A stretch of 64,000 bases of DNA from Georgenia sp. M64. GTDB lineage: Bacteria; Actinomycetota; Actinomycetes; Actinomycetales; Actinomycetaceae. This document shows, piece after piece, positions 8,105-17,412 of the stretch. Every line of letters starts with the position of its first letter. Position 1 is the first letter of the stretch. The position numbers and the translations under genes were made by a program. The notes under the pieces were generated by a model. It made no database searches. It saw only the letters and a program-made list of their open reading frames with translations, and was not told where the DNA came from. The DNA lies in the NCBI RefSeq assembly GCF_038049925.1, contig NZ_CP145809.1:3630599-3694598 (forward strand). Direction: 5' to 3'.

Positions 8105-9198
8105 GCCTGCGCATCACCGACGTCATGGTGCGCACCGCACCGTTCTCGGCGGGCACGTGGCTGGACGAGAGCCGGATCTCCACCCCGATGTCCCCCTACC
8201 CCGCGTTCGCCGAGCGCCGCTCCAGCTGGCGCGGGCCGGGCAGCGACCTCGTCTGGCTCTACCTCGGCACCGACGACCCGGAGGTGTTCGGCATCGGGCA
8301 GACCCGCGGCGGCACGGCCGTCGAGGCCGTCGTGGACCACCTGGTCACCCTCCTGCCCCGCACCGGCACGGGCCCCGCCGCGGCGGCCGAGCAGCTGCGC
8401 CGCGCGGCCGAGCCCTACGCCGCCGGCGGAGGCGCGGCCATGGCCGTCTCCGCCGTCGAGCTCGCCCTGTGGGACCTCCAGGCGCGGTCGCTGGGAGCGC
8501 CCCTCCACCGCCTCCTCGGCGGCCGGTCCGGCCCGTTGCCGTACTACGTCACCGCCCCGCATCCCGACACCCTCGCCGAGGTCGACGCCGACCTGCTCGC
8601 CGGCGCCCGGTACGTCAAGGTGCCCATGGCGTACGGTCCCGCCGACGGCCCCGCGCACCTGCGGGACAACCTCGATCGGCTCGCCGAGGTGCGCCGCCTC
8701 GTCCCCGGGCACATCCCGCTGGCGGTCGACTGCTTCATGTCGTGGGACGTGCCCTACGTCCTGCGGTTCGCCGCGGAGGCCGCCGGGCTGGGGCTCGGCT
8801 GGGTCGAGGAGCCGCTCGCCCGGGACGACCTCGCCGGGCACGCGGAGCTGCGCGCCCGCCTCGGCCCGGTGGGCGTGGCCGCCGGGGAGCACGCCTTCGG
8901 TCTGACGGAGGGGCTGGCCCTCCTCGAGGGCCGCTGCGTGGACGTGCTGCAGAGCGACGTCACCTGGTGCGGCGGCCTCGGCGTCGCACGGACGCTCGGG
9001 GAGGTGGCCGTGCGCCGCGGGGTGACGTTCGCCCCGCACAACGCCGCGATGCACCCGTGGGCGCTGCACCTGCTCTCCGCCCTGGGGCCGAACGTCCTCG
9101 CCGAGGTGCTCGTGGGAGCCGGCGCGCCGGCGGTCGTGCCGACCGTGACCGACGTCCCCGGCGCCGGGACCGACAAGCGTGCGGCGGGCTTCGGATGA
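8101..9198 (+). CDS. Enolase-superfamily sugar-acid dehydratase (L-rhamnonate-dehydratase-like)
   Basis: This 365-residue mandelate racemase / muconate lactonizing subgroup enzyme dehydrates an aldonic acid to the 2-keto-3-deoxy acid. It shows an N-terminal capping domain and then the barrel residues YVKVPMAYGPADG, the Mg ligand in LAVDCFMSWDVPY, the EEP motif in WVEEPLARDD and GEH in AAGEHAFG, followed by FAPHNAAMHPW. The DCFMSWDVPY and GPADG stretches are like L-rhamnonate dehydratase. The gene overlaps its neighbours on both sides (ATGA), so translation is coupled. With the FAH hydrolase, lactonase-like amidohydrolase and dehydrogenases of this locus it fits a non-phosphorylative pathway. 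Exact stereochemistry cannot be read from sequence. Confidence 0.85.
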   Translation: MSLRITDVMVRTAPFSAGTWLDESRISTPMSPYPAFAERRSSWRGPGSDLVWLYLGTDDPEVFGIGQTRGGTAVEAVVDHLVTLLPRTGTGPAAAAEQLRRAAEPYAAGGGAAMAVSAVELALWDLQARSLGAPLHRLLGGRSGPLPYYVTAPHPDTLAEVDADLLAGARYVKVPMAYGPADGPAHLRDNLDRLAEVRRLVPGHIPLAVDCFMSWDVPYVLRFAAEAAGLGLGWVEEPLARDDLAGHAELRARLGPVGVAAGEHAFGLTEGLALLEGRCVDVLQSDVTWCGGLGVARTLGEVAVRRGVTFAPHNAAMHPWALHLLSALGPNVLAEVLVGAGAPAVVPTVTDVPGAGTDKRAAGFG

Positions 9199-10241
9199 CC
9201 GCGCCGGTGCGGCTGGCCGTCGTCGGCGCGGGCTGGTGGGCCGGAACCCACCACCTCCCCGCCCTCCTCGCGCACCCGGACGCGCGCGTCGTCGCCGTGT
9301 GCGACCCGGTGCCGGAACGGGCCGCGGCGCTCGCCGGCCCCGCCGGCGCCCGGACGTTCACCACGGTCGCCGAGGCCGTGGAGGCGGGCGGGCTCGACGC
9401 CGTCGTCGTCGCCACCCCGAGCGCCGCGCACCACGCGGCCGCGGCCACCGCCCTCGACGCCGGCCTGCACACGTTCGTCGAGAAGCCGATGACCCTCACC
9501 CGGGCCGATGCCGTGGACCTGCTGCGGCGCGCCGAGGCCGCGGCGGTCCACCTGAGCGTGGGCTACACCCACCAGTTCGAGCCCGGCGCGTTCTTCGCCC
9601 GGGAGGCGGTCCGCACGCAGATCGGGCGGCTGGTCCAGGTGACCGTGGAGTTCGCCTCCCGGGCGGGCGCGCTCTACGCCGCGGCCGAGGCGGAGCACCC
9701 TGCCCGGACCGTCGCCGGCCAGCACCCGGAGGCCTACTCCGCGGCGAACGGCGGGGGGCAGGCACACACCCAGCTCACCCACGCGCTCGGCATGCTGTGC
9801 TGGGTGACGGGCGACGAGGTGGCCCAGGTGTGCGCGTTCACCGAGCACCATGGGCTCTCGGTCGACGTCGACGACGTCGCCGCCTTCCGGCTGCGGGGCG
9901 GCGCCACCGGCGTCGCCGTCTCCTCCGGGGCGACGGGTGCGCACCTGCCCGCCCGCCAGCACGTGCGCTACCTCGGCACCGACGGCGTGGTGGAGCAGGA
10001 CCTCCACCGCGCGAGGGTCATCCTGCACCGGGCTGACGGCAGCCAGGTGGTGCGCGAGCCGGGCCAGCACGAGCCCGCCTACCGCGCGGGTGAGCCGGTC
10101 CGGGCGTTCGTCGACCTGGTCCTGGGCCGCGGGGAGAACCTCGGTCCGGGCGGTGACGCGGCGGCCGCGGTCGCCGCCACCGAGGCCCTGCTCGTCGCCG
10201 CGCGTACCGGCACGATGACCGAGGTCGCCTCGGTCCGCTGA
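9195..10241 (+). CDS. Gfo/Idh/MocA family NAD(P)-dependent oxidoreductase
   Basis: This 348-residue protein has an N-terminal Rossmann fold (RLAVVGAGWWAGTHHLPAL) and the family EKP motif in HTFVEKPMTLTRADAV near residue 100. The C-terminal alpha/beta domain contains GGGQAHTQLTHALGMLCW, where the catalytic His is expected. It overlaps the enolase gene by ATGA and ends the operon. Such enzymes oxidise or epimerise sugars and inositols. Here it may act on the sugar before lactonisation or on a side-chain epimer. The 61 bases that follow separate it from the convergent beta-mannosidase gene and hold no obvious strong hairpin. Confidence 0.87.
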   Translation: MTAPVRLAVVGAGWWAGTHHLPALLAHPDARVVAVCDPVPERAAALAGPAGARTFTTVAEAVEAGGLDAVVVATPSAAHHAAAATALDAGLHTFVEKPMTLTRADAVDLLRRAEAAAVHLSVGYTHQFEPGAFFAREAVRTQIGRLVQVTVEFASRAGALYAAAEAEHPARTVAGQHPEAYSAANGGGQAHTQLTHALGMLCWVTGDEVAQVCAFTEHHGLSVDVDDVAAFRLRGGATGVAVSSGATGAHLPARQHVRYLGTDGVVEQDLHRARVILHRADGSQVVREPGQHEPAYRAGEPVRAFVDLVLGRGENLGPGGDAAAAVAATEALLVAARTGTMTEVASVR

Positions 10242-10302
10242 CGCCTCCGGCGGCCACCGTGCCTGAGCACGAGGGACGTCGGATGGCCGTGCCGGCCTTC
10301 CG

Positions 10303-12903
10303 TCACAGACCTCCGCCGACGGACACCTCGGCCGTCTCGCGCACGGAAGCTGCTGCCACGACCTCCGGGGCCACCTCGGTCGCCGACGGAGCGGCGACGA
10401 GGTCGTTCGCCGTCCGCAGCACCGGACGCGTGGTCAGGGCCGCCGGGTCGAGCCGCGCGCTGCTGCGGACGCGCAGCTCGGCGCTCTCGCCCGGCAGCAG
10501 GGTGACGAGGGCACGGTCGACGGTGGCGCCGGGGTCCGCATGGTCGACGAGCAGGGTGAGGTCCTTGACCAGGGCGCGCGCACGGACCCGCACGACGTAC
10601 CCGCCCTCAGCCGGTTCCGCGGAGACCTCGGCGGCGTCGGCGGACAGGGCCAGACAGGTGTCCTCGGCGAAGTACCACAGGCCCCGCTCCCCGGTGGCCG
10701 CGTCGGCCACGAGGACCTCGGCGGTGGGGTCGGCGGCGACCGTGAGGGCGGGCGGTAGCGGGAGTGTGGCACTGCCCCGGGGACCCACCTCGGCCGGCAT
10801 CTCGGCGACGGCGAGGGTCGCGCCGTCGAGACGCAGCCGCCGTACGGTCACCGCGGCGCGCCACGGCTCGTCGGTCTCGTTGTGCAGGACGACGGCGGGC
10901 GAGCCGTCACGCGACTGGACGGTGACCAGCCGGTCGGCGAAGACCTCCCGCAGGGCGAACCACAGGGGCTTGCGGATCCTGTGGGAGTCGACCGCCGCCC
11001 AGGAGACCACCGGCCAGCAGTCGTTGAGCTGCCACATCACCGCACCGGTGTTGTACGGCGCGAGCGAGCGGAAGTGCTCGATGCCGTACCGCACGGCCCG
11101 CGCCTGGTTGAGCTGGGTGGCCCAGTGCCAGTCGACGTAGTCGGCCGGCAGCGGCAGGTGATCCCCCAGCCCGCGCTCGAGCTTGCCGTTGCCGTCCTCG
11201 GCCTTCTGGTGGACGAGCATCTGCGGGCCGTGGGGCGAGCGGGGCTCGTCCCGCACGACCGACTCCAGCGTCGAGAACGCCGGAGGGCCCTGGAAGCCGA
11301 ACTCCGAGACGAACCGGGGGCGGTAGTCGCGGTAGGCGGTGTAGTCGCGACGGTTCCAGACGTCCCAGATGTGCATGGTGCCGTTGACGTCGTCGTTGGG
11401 GTGGAGGTACCGGTCGAACGAGTAGGGGCTGCCCTCGCAGTACGGGACACCGGGGGCGAGCTCGGCCACGACATCGGGGAGGAGCCGCGTGTAGTAGCCC
11501 TCGCCCCAGGTCGCGCCGCGCAGGGCGGCGCGCCAGCCCCAGTCGGCCCAGCCCCAGATGTTCTCGTTGCCGCCGTTGAGCAGGGCGAGGGACGGGTGGG
11601 CGCACAACCGCGTCACGGCCTCCCGTGCCTCGGCCTCCAGCTCCTCCGCCAGGGACGCGTCCTCGGAGTAGGCGGCGCAGGCCAGGGTGAAGTCCTGCCA
11701 GACCAGGAGGCCGAGCTCGTCGCACAGGCCGTAGAAGTCGTCGGACTCGTAGATGCCCCCGCCCCAGACCCGCAACAGGTTCATGTTCGCCTCGACGGCG
11801 TCGGCCAGGGAGGCGGCGAGGGACGCGCGGTCGACCCGCGGCAGGTAGGTGTCGTCGGGGATCCAGTTCGCGCCACGGACGTAGACATCCGTGCCGTTGA
11901 CCCGGATCACGAAGCCGTTCCCGACGTCGTCGGGGCTGGTGTCGATGGTGACGGTGCGGAAGCCCACACGTCCGGTCCACACGTCCACGACAGCGCCGTC
12001 GGGACCGGCGAGGGTGACGGTGACGGGGTAGAGGGGCTGCCCGCCGTGGCTGCGCGGCCACCACGGTGCGGCGCCCGGCACAGCCAGCTCGACCTGGGTC
12101 TCCCCCACACCGGCGCCCGTCGTCGCGGAGACGAGGACCGCGCTGGTGGCGTCACCCGCCTCGCCGGTCCCGCGGACCTCGACGGTGATGGTGTGGCCCG
12201 GAGCGGGCTGGTCGATCTCTGCCCGGAGGTCCAGCCGGGCGCCGTCGGCGCCGTAGGACGTCAGCGGGCGGACGGCGGAGAGGCGAGCGGTGGAGCGGCC
12301 CTCGAGGCGGATCGTGCGCCAGATCCCGGCGGTGACGAGCTCCGGCCCCCAGTCCCAGCCGAAGGCGTAGGCCGGCTTGCGCAGCGCGTTGAAGGGGTGC
12401 GGGTTGGAGTGCGGCCGCGCGCCCAGCTCCGCCTCGCGCCGCTCCGCCTCCTCCAGGGCGGAGGTGATGACGACGCGCACGTGGTTGGTCCCGGGCCGGA
12501 GCAGGTGAGCGACGTCGAACCGGTAGCCACGGTGGTGGTTCTGCGTCCGGCCCACCTCGGCGTCGTTGAGCCAGATCGTCGCGACGGTGTCCAGGCCCGC
12601 GGCGACCAGCTCGTGGCGGTCGTGCCCGTCGGGGACGTGCTCGAAGCTGCGGGAGTACTCCCAGTCGGTGCGCCCGACCCAGGTGAGCCGAGCCTCGTTC
12701 TCACCGACGTACGGGTCCGGGATGAGACCGGCCGCGAGGAGGTCGAGGTGGACGACGCCGGGCACCGTGCCAGGGATTCCCGCCCGCAGGCGGTCCGCCA
12801 GCTCGGCGGGGACCGGACCGGCGAGGGCGCGGCACGTCCACCGTCCGCCGAGGTCGGTGGAGGTGGGCTCGGGCGCGCGGGGCGCCGGGGCTGGGGTGTT
12901 CAC
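10303..12903 (-). CDS. Beta-mannosidase, glycoside hydrolase family 2
   Basis: This 866-residue intracellular GH2 enzyme removes beta-mannosyl residues from the non-reducing end of manno-oligosaccharides. Domain order is an N-terminal jelly roll with WEYSRSFE near 81 and GWDWGPELVTAGIW near 182, an immunoglobulin-like domain, a TIM barrel and C-terminal beta domains. The acid/base Glu is E447 in GGNENIWGW, and the nucleophile is E534 in FVSEFGFQGPP. The start is GTG 12903, preceded by GGAG seven bases upstream; the frame continues upstream but that stretch crosses the operator and the lacI gene. It is divergent from the LacI gene, with operator TAAAGCGGTTTA between them. Absence of a signal peptide fits cleavage of imported oligosaccharides. 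Confidence 0.93.
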   Translation of the reverse strand: MNTPAPAPRAPEPTSTDLGGRWTCRALAGPVPAELADRLRAGIPGTVPGVVHLDLLAAGLIPDPYVGENEARLTWVGRTDWEYSRSFEHVPDGHDRHELVAAGLDTVATIWLNDAEVGRTQNHHRGYRFDVAHLLRPGTNHVRVVITSALEEAERREAELGARPHSNPHPFNALRKPAYAFGWDWGPELVTAGIWRTIRLEGRSTARLSAVRPLTSYGADGARLDLRAEIDQPAPGHTITVEVRGTGEAGDATSAVLVSATTGAGVGETQVELAVPGAAPWWPRSHGGQPLYPVTVTLAGPDGAVVDVWTGRVGFRTVTIDTSPDDVGNGFVIRVNGTDVYVRGANWIPDDTYLPRVDRASLAASLADAVEANMNLLRVWGGGIYESDDFYGLCDELGLLVWQDFTLACAAYSEDASLAEELEAEAREAVTRLCAHPSLALLNGGNENIWGWADWGWRAALRGATWGEGYYTRLLPDVVAELAPGVPYCEGSPYSFDRYLHPNDDVNGTMHIWDVWNRRDYTAYRDYRPRFVSEFGFQGPPAFSTLESVVRDEPRSPHGPQMLVHQKAEDGNGKLERGLGDHLPLPADYVDWHWATQLNQARAVRYGIEHFRSLAPYNTGAVMWQLNDCWPVVSWAAVDSHRIRKPLWFALREVFADRLVTVQSRDGSPAVVLHNETDEPWRAAVTVRRLRLDGATLAVAEMPAEVGPRGSATLPLPPALTVAADPTAEVLVADAATGERGLWYFAEDTCLALSADAAEVSAEPAEGGYVVRVRARALVKDLTLLVDHADPGATVDRALVTLLPGESAELRVRSSARLDPAALTTRPVLRTANDLVAAPSATEVAPEVVAAASVRETAEVSVGGGL

Positions 12904-13001
12904 GGGTGTGCTCCGCTGGTGTGGGGAGGAAGTGTCGATGAGCCGGCCAGCCCCGCGAACGGCACCCACCGGACGAGCGTAGCCCGGGCGACCACAGGAT
13001 G

Positions 13002-13013
13002 TAAAGCGGTTTA
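13002..13013. promoter_or_regulatory. LacI-type operator, mannoside set, copy 1
   Basis: TAAAGCGGTTTA is a near-palindrome about 100 bases upstream of the beta-mannosidase start and 56 bases upstream of lacI. The same 12 bases recur at 21356, in front of the GH5-like gene. A closely related palindrome precedes the ABC transporter at 14176. Confidence 0.7.
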
Positions 13014-13068
13014 GTGACGTCAGGCCGTCGCGGCCCGTCCACAGACGGCGCGTCGTTACGCTGCGTCC

Positions 13069-14136
13069 ATGGAGACCACTGCGAGCCCGCCCACCACGGA
13101 CGGTCCGGCCGGCCGGCCGCGACGGCTGACGATCGCCGACATCGCAGCGCGGGCGCAGGTCTCCCCGTCGGCGGTCTCCTTCGCCCTCAACGGCCGGCCC
13201 GGGATCTCGCCGGAGACGCGCGAGCGCATCCTCGCCGTCGCCAAGGAGGCGAACTGGCGGCCGAACTATGCCGCCCACGCCCTCTCGACCGCGCGGTCGG
13301 GCGCGATCGGCGTGGTCACCATCCGCGAGCCGGAGCAGCCACTGTGGTCGGCGAGCTTCGGCGGGCACTTCCTCGCCGGCGTCCAGGCCGAGCTCGCCGA
13401 GCGCGACGTCCTCCTCATCCTCCACACGGTCGCGGACCTGGAGGCCGAGTCGGCGCTGTACGACCGCTGGCTCGGCGAACGCCGCGTGGACGGCGTGCTC
13501 GTCATCAATCCCGAGACCGACGACCCGCGGCTCGCCGCACTGGAGTCCCTGGACCTGCCCGCCGTCGTCGTCGGCGACGTGCGCGACCGCTCGGCGCTGG
13601 GCTGCGTCTGGACCGACGACGCCGCCGCCACCACACTCGCCGTCGAGCACCTCGCCGGGCTGGGCCACCGCAACGTCGGCCGCATGAGCGGCGACTCGCA
13701 CCTCCTGCACTACGCGATCCGCGAGCGGGCCTACCGCGACGCGCTCGCCGCGCACGCCATGCGGACCGAGCAGCGCACCCTCACCCACGACCAGCACGGG
13801 GCGGAGGAGATCCGGGACCTCGCCCGGCGCGGCACCGACCCCCTCACCGCCGTCATCGTCGAGGACCTCGAGGTGGCGGTGCAGCTCACCGCCAACCTCG
13901 CCCAGCTGGGCATGTCCGTCCCGGGCGACATCTCGGTCCTCGCCTGGGACGACGGCGCGGCCGCCACCCTCCTGCGCCCCTCGCTCACGGCCCTGCACCG
14001 CGACATCGCGGGGTACGGGCGGCTCGCCGCGCAGGAGCTCGTGCGCACGATCGACGGGGGCGCCCCGCGCAGCCTGCAGGGGACCACGACGACGCTCGTC
14101 GCCCGCCAGAGCACCGGTCCGGCACCGGTCCGCTGA
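13069..14136 (+). CDS. LacI-family transcriptional regulator of the mannoside cluster
   Basis: This 355-residue protein has an N-terminal LacI helix-turn-helix (LTIADIAARAQVSPSAVSFALNG at about residues 22-44, hinge through NYAAHALS) and a periplasmic-binding-protein-like effector domain ending in SLQGTTTTLVARQSTGP. The VSPSAVSFALNG form of the recognition helix differs from the VSIATVSRSLNG of the pectin-locus LacI at 34345, consistent with the two different operator sequences. It lies between the beta-mannosidase and the ABC importer and most probably represses both until a manno-oligosaccharide is imported. The ligand is inferred from gene context only. Confidence 0.92.
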   Translation: METTASPPTTDGPAGRPRRLTIADIAARAQVSPSAVSFALNGRPGISPETRERILAVAKEANWRPNYAAHALSTARSGAIGVVTIREPEQPLWSASFGGHFLAGVQAELAERDVLLILHTVADLEAESALYDRWLGERRVDGVLVINPETDDPRLAALESLDLPAVVVGDVRDRSALGCVWTDDAAATTLAVEHLAGLGHRNVGRMSGDSHLLHYAIRERAYRDALAAHAMRTEQRTLTHDQHGAEEIRDLARRGTDPLTAVIVEDLEVAVQLTANLAQLGMSVPGDISVLAWDDGAAATLLRPSLTALHRDIAGYGRLAAQELVRTIDGGAPRSLQGTTTTLVARQSTGPAPVR

Positions 14137-14168
14137 GCGTGGAACCTGCACGGCGAACGGCGAGCCCC

Positions 14169-14189
14169 TTGACAACTAAAGCCCTTTAG
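14169..14189 (+). promoter_or_regulatory. Promoter -35 element and LacI operator of the mannoside ABC importer
   Basis: A consensus TTGACA (14169-14174) is followed two bases later by the perfect palindrome CTAAAG-CC-CTTTAG (14176-14189), which would sit between -35 and -10. No convincing -10 hexamer is visible at the usual spacing. The palindrome is the symmetrical version of the TAAAGCGGTTTA boxes at 13002 and 21356. Confidence 0.65.
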
Positions 14190-14267
14190 TCGTTGACTGC
14201 GCGTACCGGCCAACCCCGCACGCCCCCCAGACAGTCACTCAACGACGAGAAGGATCCGAGGACCATC

Positions 14268-15584
14268 ATGCGTGTACTGAACAGGCGTCGCGGCATCGCG
14301 ACGGCGAGCGCCGCCCTGACCGTGACACTGCTCGCGGCCTGCGCGGGCAGCAGCGGCAACGAGCCGGGCGCGGCGGGCACCACCGCGGGCGGTGGGTCCG
14401 AGACCGCCGAGCTCGGCGGCACCCTCGCCCTGGCCACGACGAGCGAGCGTGGCCTCGAGCTGTTCATGGACGACTTCGAGGCCGAGACGGGCGTGTCCAT
14501 CGACGGCACGTTCGCCGAGGCGGGCGCCCTGGGCGAGCAGCTGCGGATCCAGATCACCTCCGGCACCGCGCCGGACCTCTTCCGCTCCGCCCCGGGCTAC
14601 GCCGCGCCGTCGTCCGTGCTCAACCTCGCCACGGAGGGCGCACTGCGGGACCTCTCCGACCAGGAGTGGGCGCAGTACGTGCCCGAGTCGTTCGCGCCGC
14701 TGCAGGTGCTCGACGGCGCCACCTACGCGTTCCCCACCTACGGCCAGGCGATCCTCGCGTTCTACAACAAGGACGTCTTCGAGGAGGTCGGGGTGGAGCC
14801 GCCCACCACGTGGTCGGAGTTCATCGAGGTCGCCGACCAGCTCAAGGCGGCCGGCAAGGTCCCGCTGGCGCTGGGCCTGGCGGACAACTACATCATCCAG
14901 TTCCTGCCGTACGCGCTGTCCGCGACGCTCGTCAACGGCCAGGAGCCCGACTTCTACGAGCAGCTCGAGGCCGGCGAGACCTCCTTCGCCGAGTCCGAGG
15001 GGTGGCGCGAAACGTTCGAGCTGTTCTTCGGGCTCATCGAGGACGGCTACACCACCCCCGACCCGCTCGGGATGCCGGGCGACCCGGCCATGCAGTCCGT
15101 GGGCAACGGCGAGGCCGCGATCGTGGTCATGCCCTCCGCCGCCTCCCCGGTCCTCGCCGGCTTCATGTCCGGCGGGGAGGACCGCATGGGTTCCTTCGCG
15201 ATCCCGGCGACCGACGACGCCGCCGAGACGCACATCCCCTTCACCCCGGACTACCTCGTCGTCAACGGCGACGCGGAGAACGAGGCCGCGGCGCTGGCCT
15301 TCCTCGACTACATCGCCGAGCCCGAGCGCACCGCCGCCTGGGCCGCCGACACCGGCGCCATCCCGGCGCTGACCAACGCCGAGCCCGTGGACAACGCGCT
15401 CAACGAGACGGTCCAGCCCTTCCTCTCCGAGGGCCGCACCACGCCGTTCGCCAACCACGTGTGGCCCGGCGGGCAGGTCGCGGTGGCGCTGATGGAGACC
15501 GGCCAGCAGGTGGTCGACGGCTCCAAGAGCATCGACGACCTCCTCGCCGCCCTCGACGCCGCCTACGAGGAGAGCATGTCGTGA
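14268..15584 (+). CDS. Sugar ABC transporter substrate-binding lipoprotein
   Basis: This 438-residue solute-binding protein of cluster-B/CUT1 type begins with the lipoprotein signal MRVLNRRRG...TLLAACAGS, with lipobox LAAC and Cys near residue 24. A Gly/Ala/Thr linker and a maltose-binding-protein-like fold follow, with DLFRSAPGYAA, YAFPTYGQAILAFYNKDVFEE and the C-terminal YEESMS. ATG 14268 is preceded by GAGGA. An in-frame ATG 75 bases upstream is rejected because it lies ahead of the signal peptide. The stop overlaps the first permease gene (GTGA). It probably binds manno-oligosaccharides imported for the beta-mannosidase. Confidence 0.92.
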   Translation: MRVLNRRRGIATASAALTVTLLAACAGSSGNEPGAAGTTAGGGSETAELGGTLALATTSERGLELFMDDFEAETGVSIDGTFAEAGALGEQLRIQITSGTAPDLFRSAPGYAAPSSVLNLATEGALRDLSDQEWAQYVPESFAPLQVLDGATYAFPTYGQAILAFYNKDVFEEVGVEPPTTWSEFIEVADQLKAAGKVPLALGLADNYIIQFLPYALSATLVNGQEPDFYEQLEAGETSFAESEGWRETFELFFGLIEDGYTTPDPLGMPGDPAMQSVGNGEAAIVVMPSAASPVLAGFMSGGEDRMGSFAIPATDDAAETHIPFTPDYLVVNGDAENEAAALAFLDYIAEPERTAAWAADTGAIPALTNAEPVDNALNETVQPFLSEGRTTPFANHVWPGGQVAVALMETGQQVVDGSKSIDDLLAALDAAYEESMS

Positions 15585-16525
15585 GCACGACGCTCGCCGT
15601 GAGGGGGGCCGCCGCCGTGCGGTCCCCCTCCGGGGCACCCGGCCGGCCGCGGCGGGCCGGCCACCTGCGCCTGGTGCCCCAGTGGTTCCTCCTGCCGGCA
15701 CTGGCCTTCTACCTCGTGGTGGTGCTCTACCCCTCGGTCGCCGGTGGCCTGTACGCGTTCACCGACTGGCGCGGCGGCGCCGACGCCGGCTGGACCGGGC
15801 TGGAGAACTTCCGCCGGCTGCTCGCCGACGAGGCGGCGATCGCCTCCCTGCGCAACACCCTCCTCATCGCGGTGAGCCTCACCGTGGCCCAGACGGGCCT
15901 CGGTCTCCTGCTCGCCCTCGCGCTGAGCTCGGCGATCCGCGGCCGCAACCTCCTGCGCACCCTGTTCTTCGCGCCCATGATGCTGCCGCCGGTCATCACC
16001 GGTCTCCTCTGGCAGTACATCTACACCCCGAACGGCCCGCTCGACACGGTCCTGGACGGGCTGGGCCTGGAGGCCCTGCGCCAGAGCTGGCTGGGCAACG
16101 CCGACATCGCCCTGTGGGCGATCATCGCCAGCGTCATCTGGCACCACGTCGGGATGTCGATGGTCATCTTCCTCGCCGGCCTGCAGGGGATCCCCGAGGA
16201 GCTGTACGAGGCGGCCGCGCTCGACGGCGCCGGCCCGGTGCGCCGGTTCTGGTCCGTGACCCGCCCGCTCCTCGGGCAGGCGACCACGATCGTGACCGCT
16301 CTGACCATGACGTCGTCGCTCAAGCTCTTCGACCAGGTCTTCGTCATGACCGGTGGCGGCCCCGGGGTCTCCACCCAGACCTTGTCGCTGATCATGTACC
16401 GCGAGGCGTTCGTCTACGGCGAGTACGGCTACGGCTCGGCGATCGCCCTGGTCCTGACGATGATCGTGGCCTTCATCGTCTTCCTCCAGATCTCCGTCAC
16501 CCGCAGAGGGGAGGTCGAGGCATGA
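15581..16525 (+). CDS. Sugar ABC transporter permease, MalF/UgpA type
   Basis: This 314-residue membrane protein has six predicted transmembrane segments. The first is WFLLPALAFYLVVVLYPSVAG after a basic cytoplasmic N-terminus. The EAA loop that contacts the ATPase is EELYEAAALDGAGPVRRFW near residues 207-225. The GTG start overlaps the stop of the binding protein, and the stop overlaps the next permease (ATGA), so the three are translationally coupled. No ATPase gene is present in the cluster, so the pair probably uses a shared MsmK/MsiK-type ATPase encoded elsewhere. Confidence 0.92.
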   Translation: MSTTLAVRGAAAVRSPSGAPGRPRRAGHLRLVPQWFLLPALAFYLVVVLYPSVAGGLYAFTDWRGGADAGWTGLENFRRLLADEAAIASLRNTLLIAVSLTVAQTGLGLLLALALSSAIRGRNLLRTLFFAPMMLPPVITGLLWQYIYTPNGPLDTVLDGLGLEALRQSWLGNADIALWAIIASVIWHHVGMSMVIFLAGLQGIPEELYEAAALDGAGPVRRFWSVTRPLLGQATTIVTALTMTSSLKLFDQVFVMTGGGPGVSTQTLSLIMYREAFVYGEYGYGSAIALVLTMIVAFIVFLQISVTRRGEVEA

Positions 16526-17412
16526 CCGCGACCCTGAGCCAGGCCCCGATCCCGGCCCCGTCCACGACCGAGCACCGGCCGGCCCGGCGCCGTCGGTACG
16601 GCTACGGCCGGCCGCTGCTCGAGATCGTCATGGTGCCGATCACCATCGCCTACCTCTTCCCGCTCTACATCATGGTCTCGATGTCGTTCAAGACGACGTC
16701 GGAGATCGCGGCGTCGACGGTGACCCCGCCGGCGTCGGTGTTCCTGGGCAACTACGCGACGGCGTGGACCGAGGCGGCCATCGGCCGCGCCATGATCAAC
16801 AGCCTCCTCATCACGACCGTGAGCATCACCGTCGCCATCCTCGTCGGCTCCATGGCGGCCTACGCCATCGTCCGCGGCAGCCGCCGGACGTCCGGGCCCA
16901 AGCTCATGCTGTTCCTCCTGGGGATGATGATCCCCGGCCAGCTGGGCATGGTGCCGCTGTACATGCTCATGCGCGACGCGGGGCTGCTGCAGTCCCACGC
17001 CTCCCTGATGATCTTCTACGTCGGCTCACTCATGCCGATGACGGTCTTCCTCTACACCGGGTTCCTCAAGACGCAGTCCCCCACCTTCGAGGAGGCCGCG
17101 AAGATCGACGGCGCGAGCTGGTGGCAGACCTACTCCCGGGTGGTCTTCCCGCTGCTGCGGCCGGTCACCGGCACGGTGATCATCGTCAACACCATCAACA
17201 CCTGGAACGACTTCCTCACCCCGCTGCTCTACCTGGCCGGCACCGACAACCGGACGCTGCCGGTGGCGGTGTTCTCCTTCCAGGGCGAGTTCGCCAGCGA
17301 GTGGGGCCTCATCTTCGCGGGCATGGTGGTGGCGGCCCTGCCGGTGCTCATCGTGTACTTCTTCCTCCAGAGGCACATCATCCAGGGCTTCGCCGGCGGC
17401 CTGAAGGGCTGA
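16522..17412 (+). CDS. Sugar ABC transporter permease, MalG type
   Basis: This 296-residue membrane protein has six predicted helices. The first is LLEIVMVPITIAYLFPLYIMV, and the EAA motif is FEEAAKIDGASWWQTYSRVV near residues 192-211. The tail ends QGFAGGLKG, as is common for CUT1 permeases. Translational coupling on both sides (ATGA before, TGATG after) places it in one operon with the binding protein, the MalF-type permease and the SGNH esterase. Confidence 0.93.
   Translation: MTATLSQAPIPAPSTTEHRPARRRRYGYGRPLLEIVMVPITIAYLFPLYIMVSMSFKTTSEIAASTVTPPASVFLGNYATAWTEAAIGRAMINSLLITTVSITVAILVGSMAAYAIVRGSRRTSGPKLMLFLLGMMIPGQLGMVPLYMLMRDAGLLQSHASLMIFYVGSLMPMTVFLYTGFLKTQSPTFEEAAKIDGASWWQTYSRVVFPLLRPVTGTVIIVNTINTWNDFLTPLLYLAGTDNRTLPVAVFSFQGEFASEWGLIFAGMVVAALPVLIVYFFLQRHIIQGFAGGLKG

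Noticed and set aside
7786-10070. Long leftward frames opposite the enolase and Gfo/Idh genes
   Set aside because: No recognisable motifs; they mirror the strong G+C third-position bias of the real genes.
12904-14175. Extension of the beta-mannosidase frame to a 1290-residue protein
   Set aside because: The extension is antisense to the lacI gene and crosses the operator; GTG 12903 has a good ribosome site and starts at the expected N-terminus.
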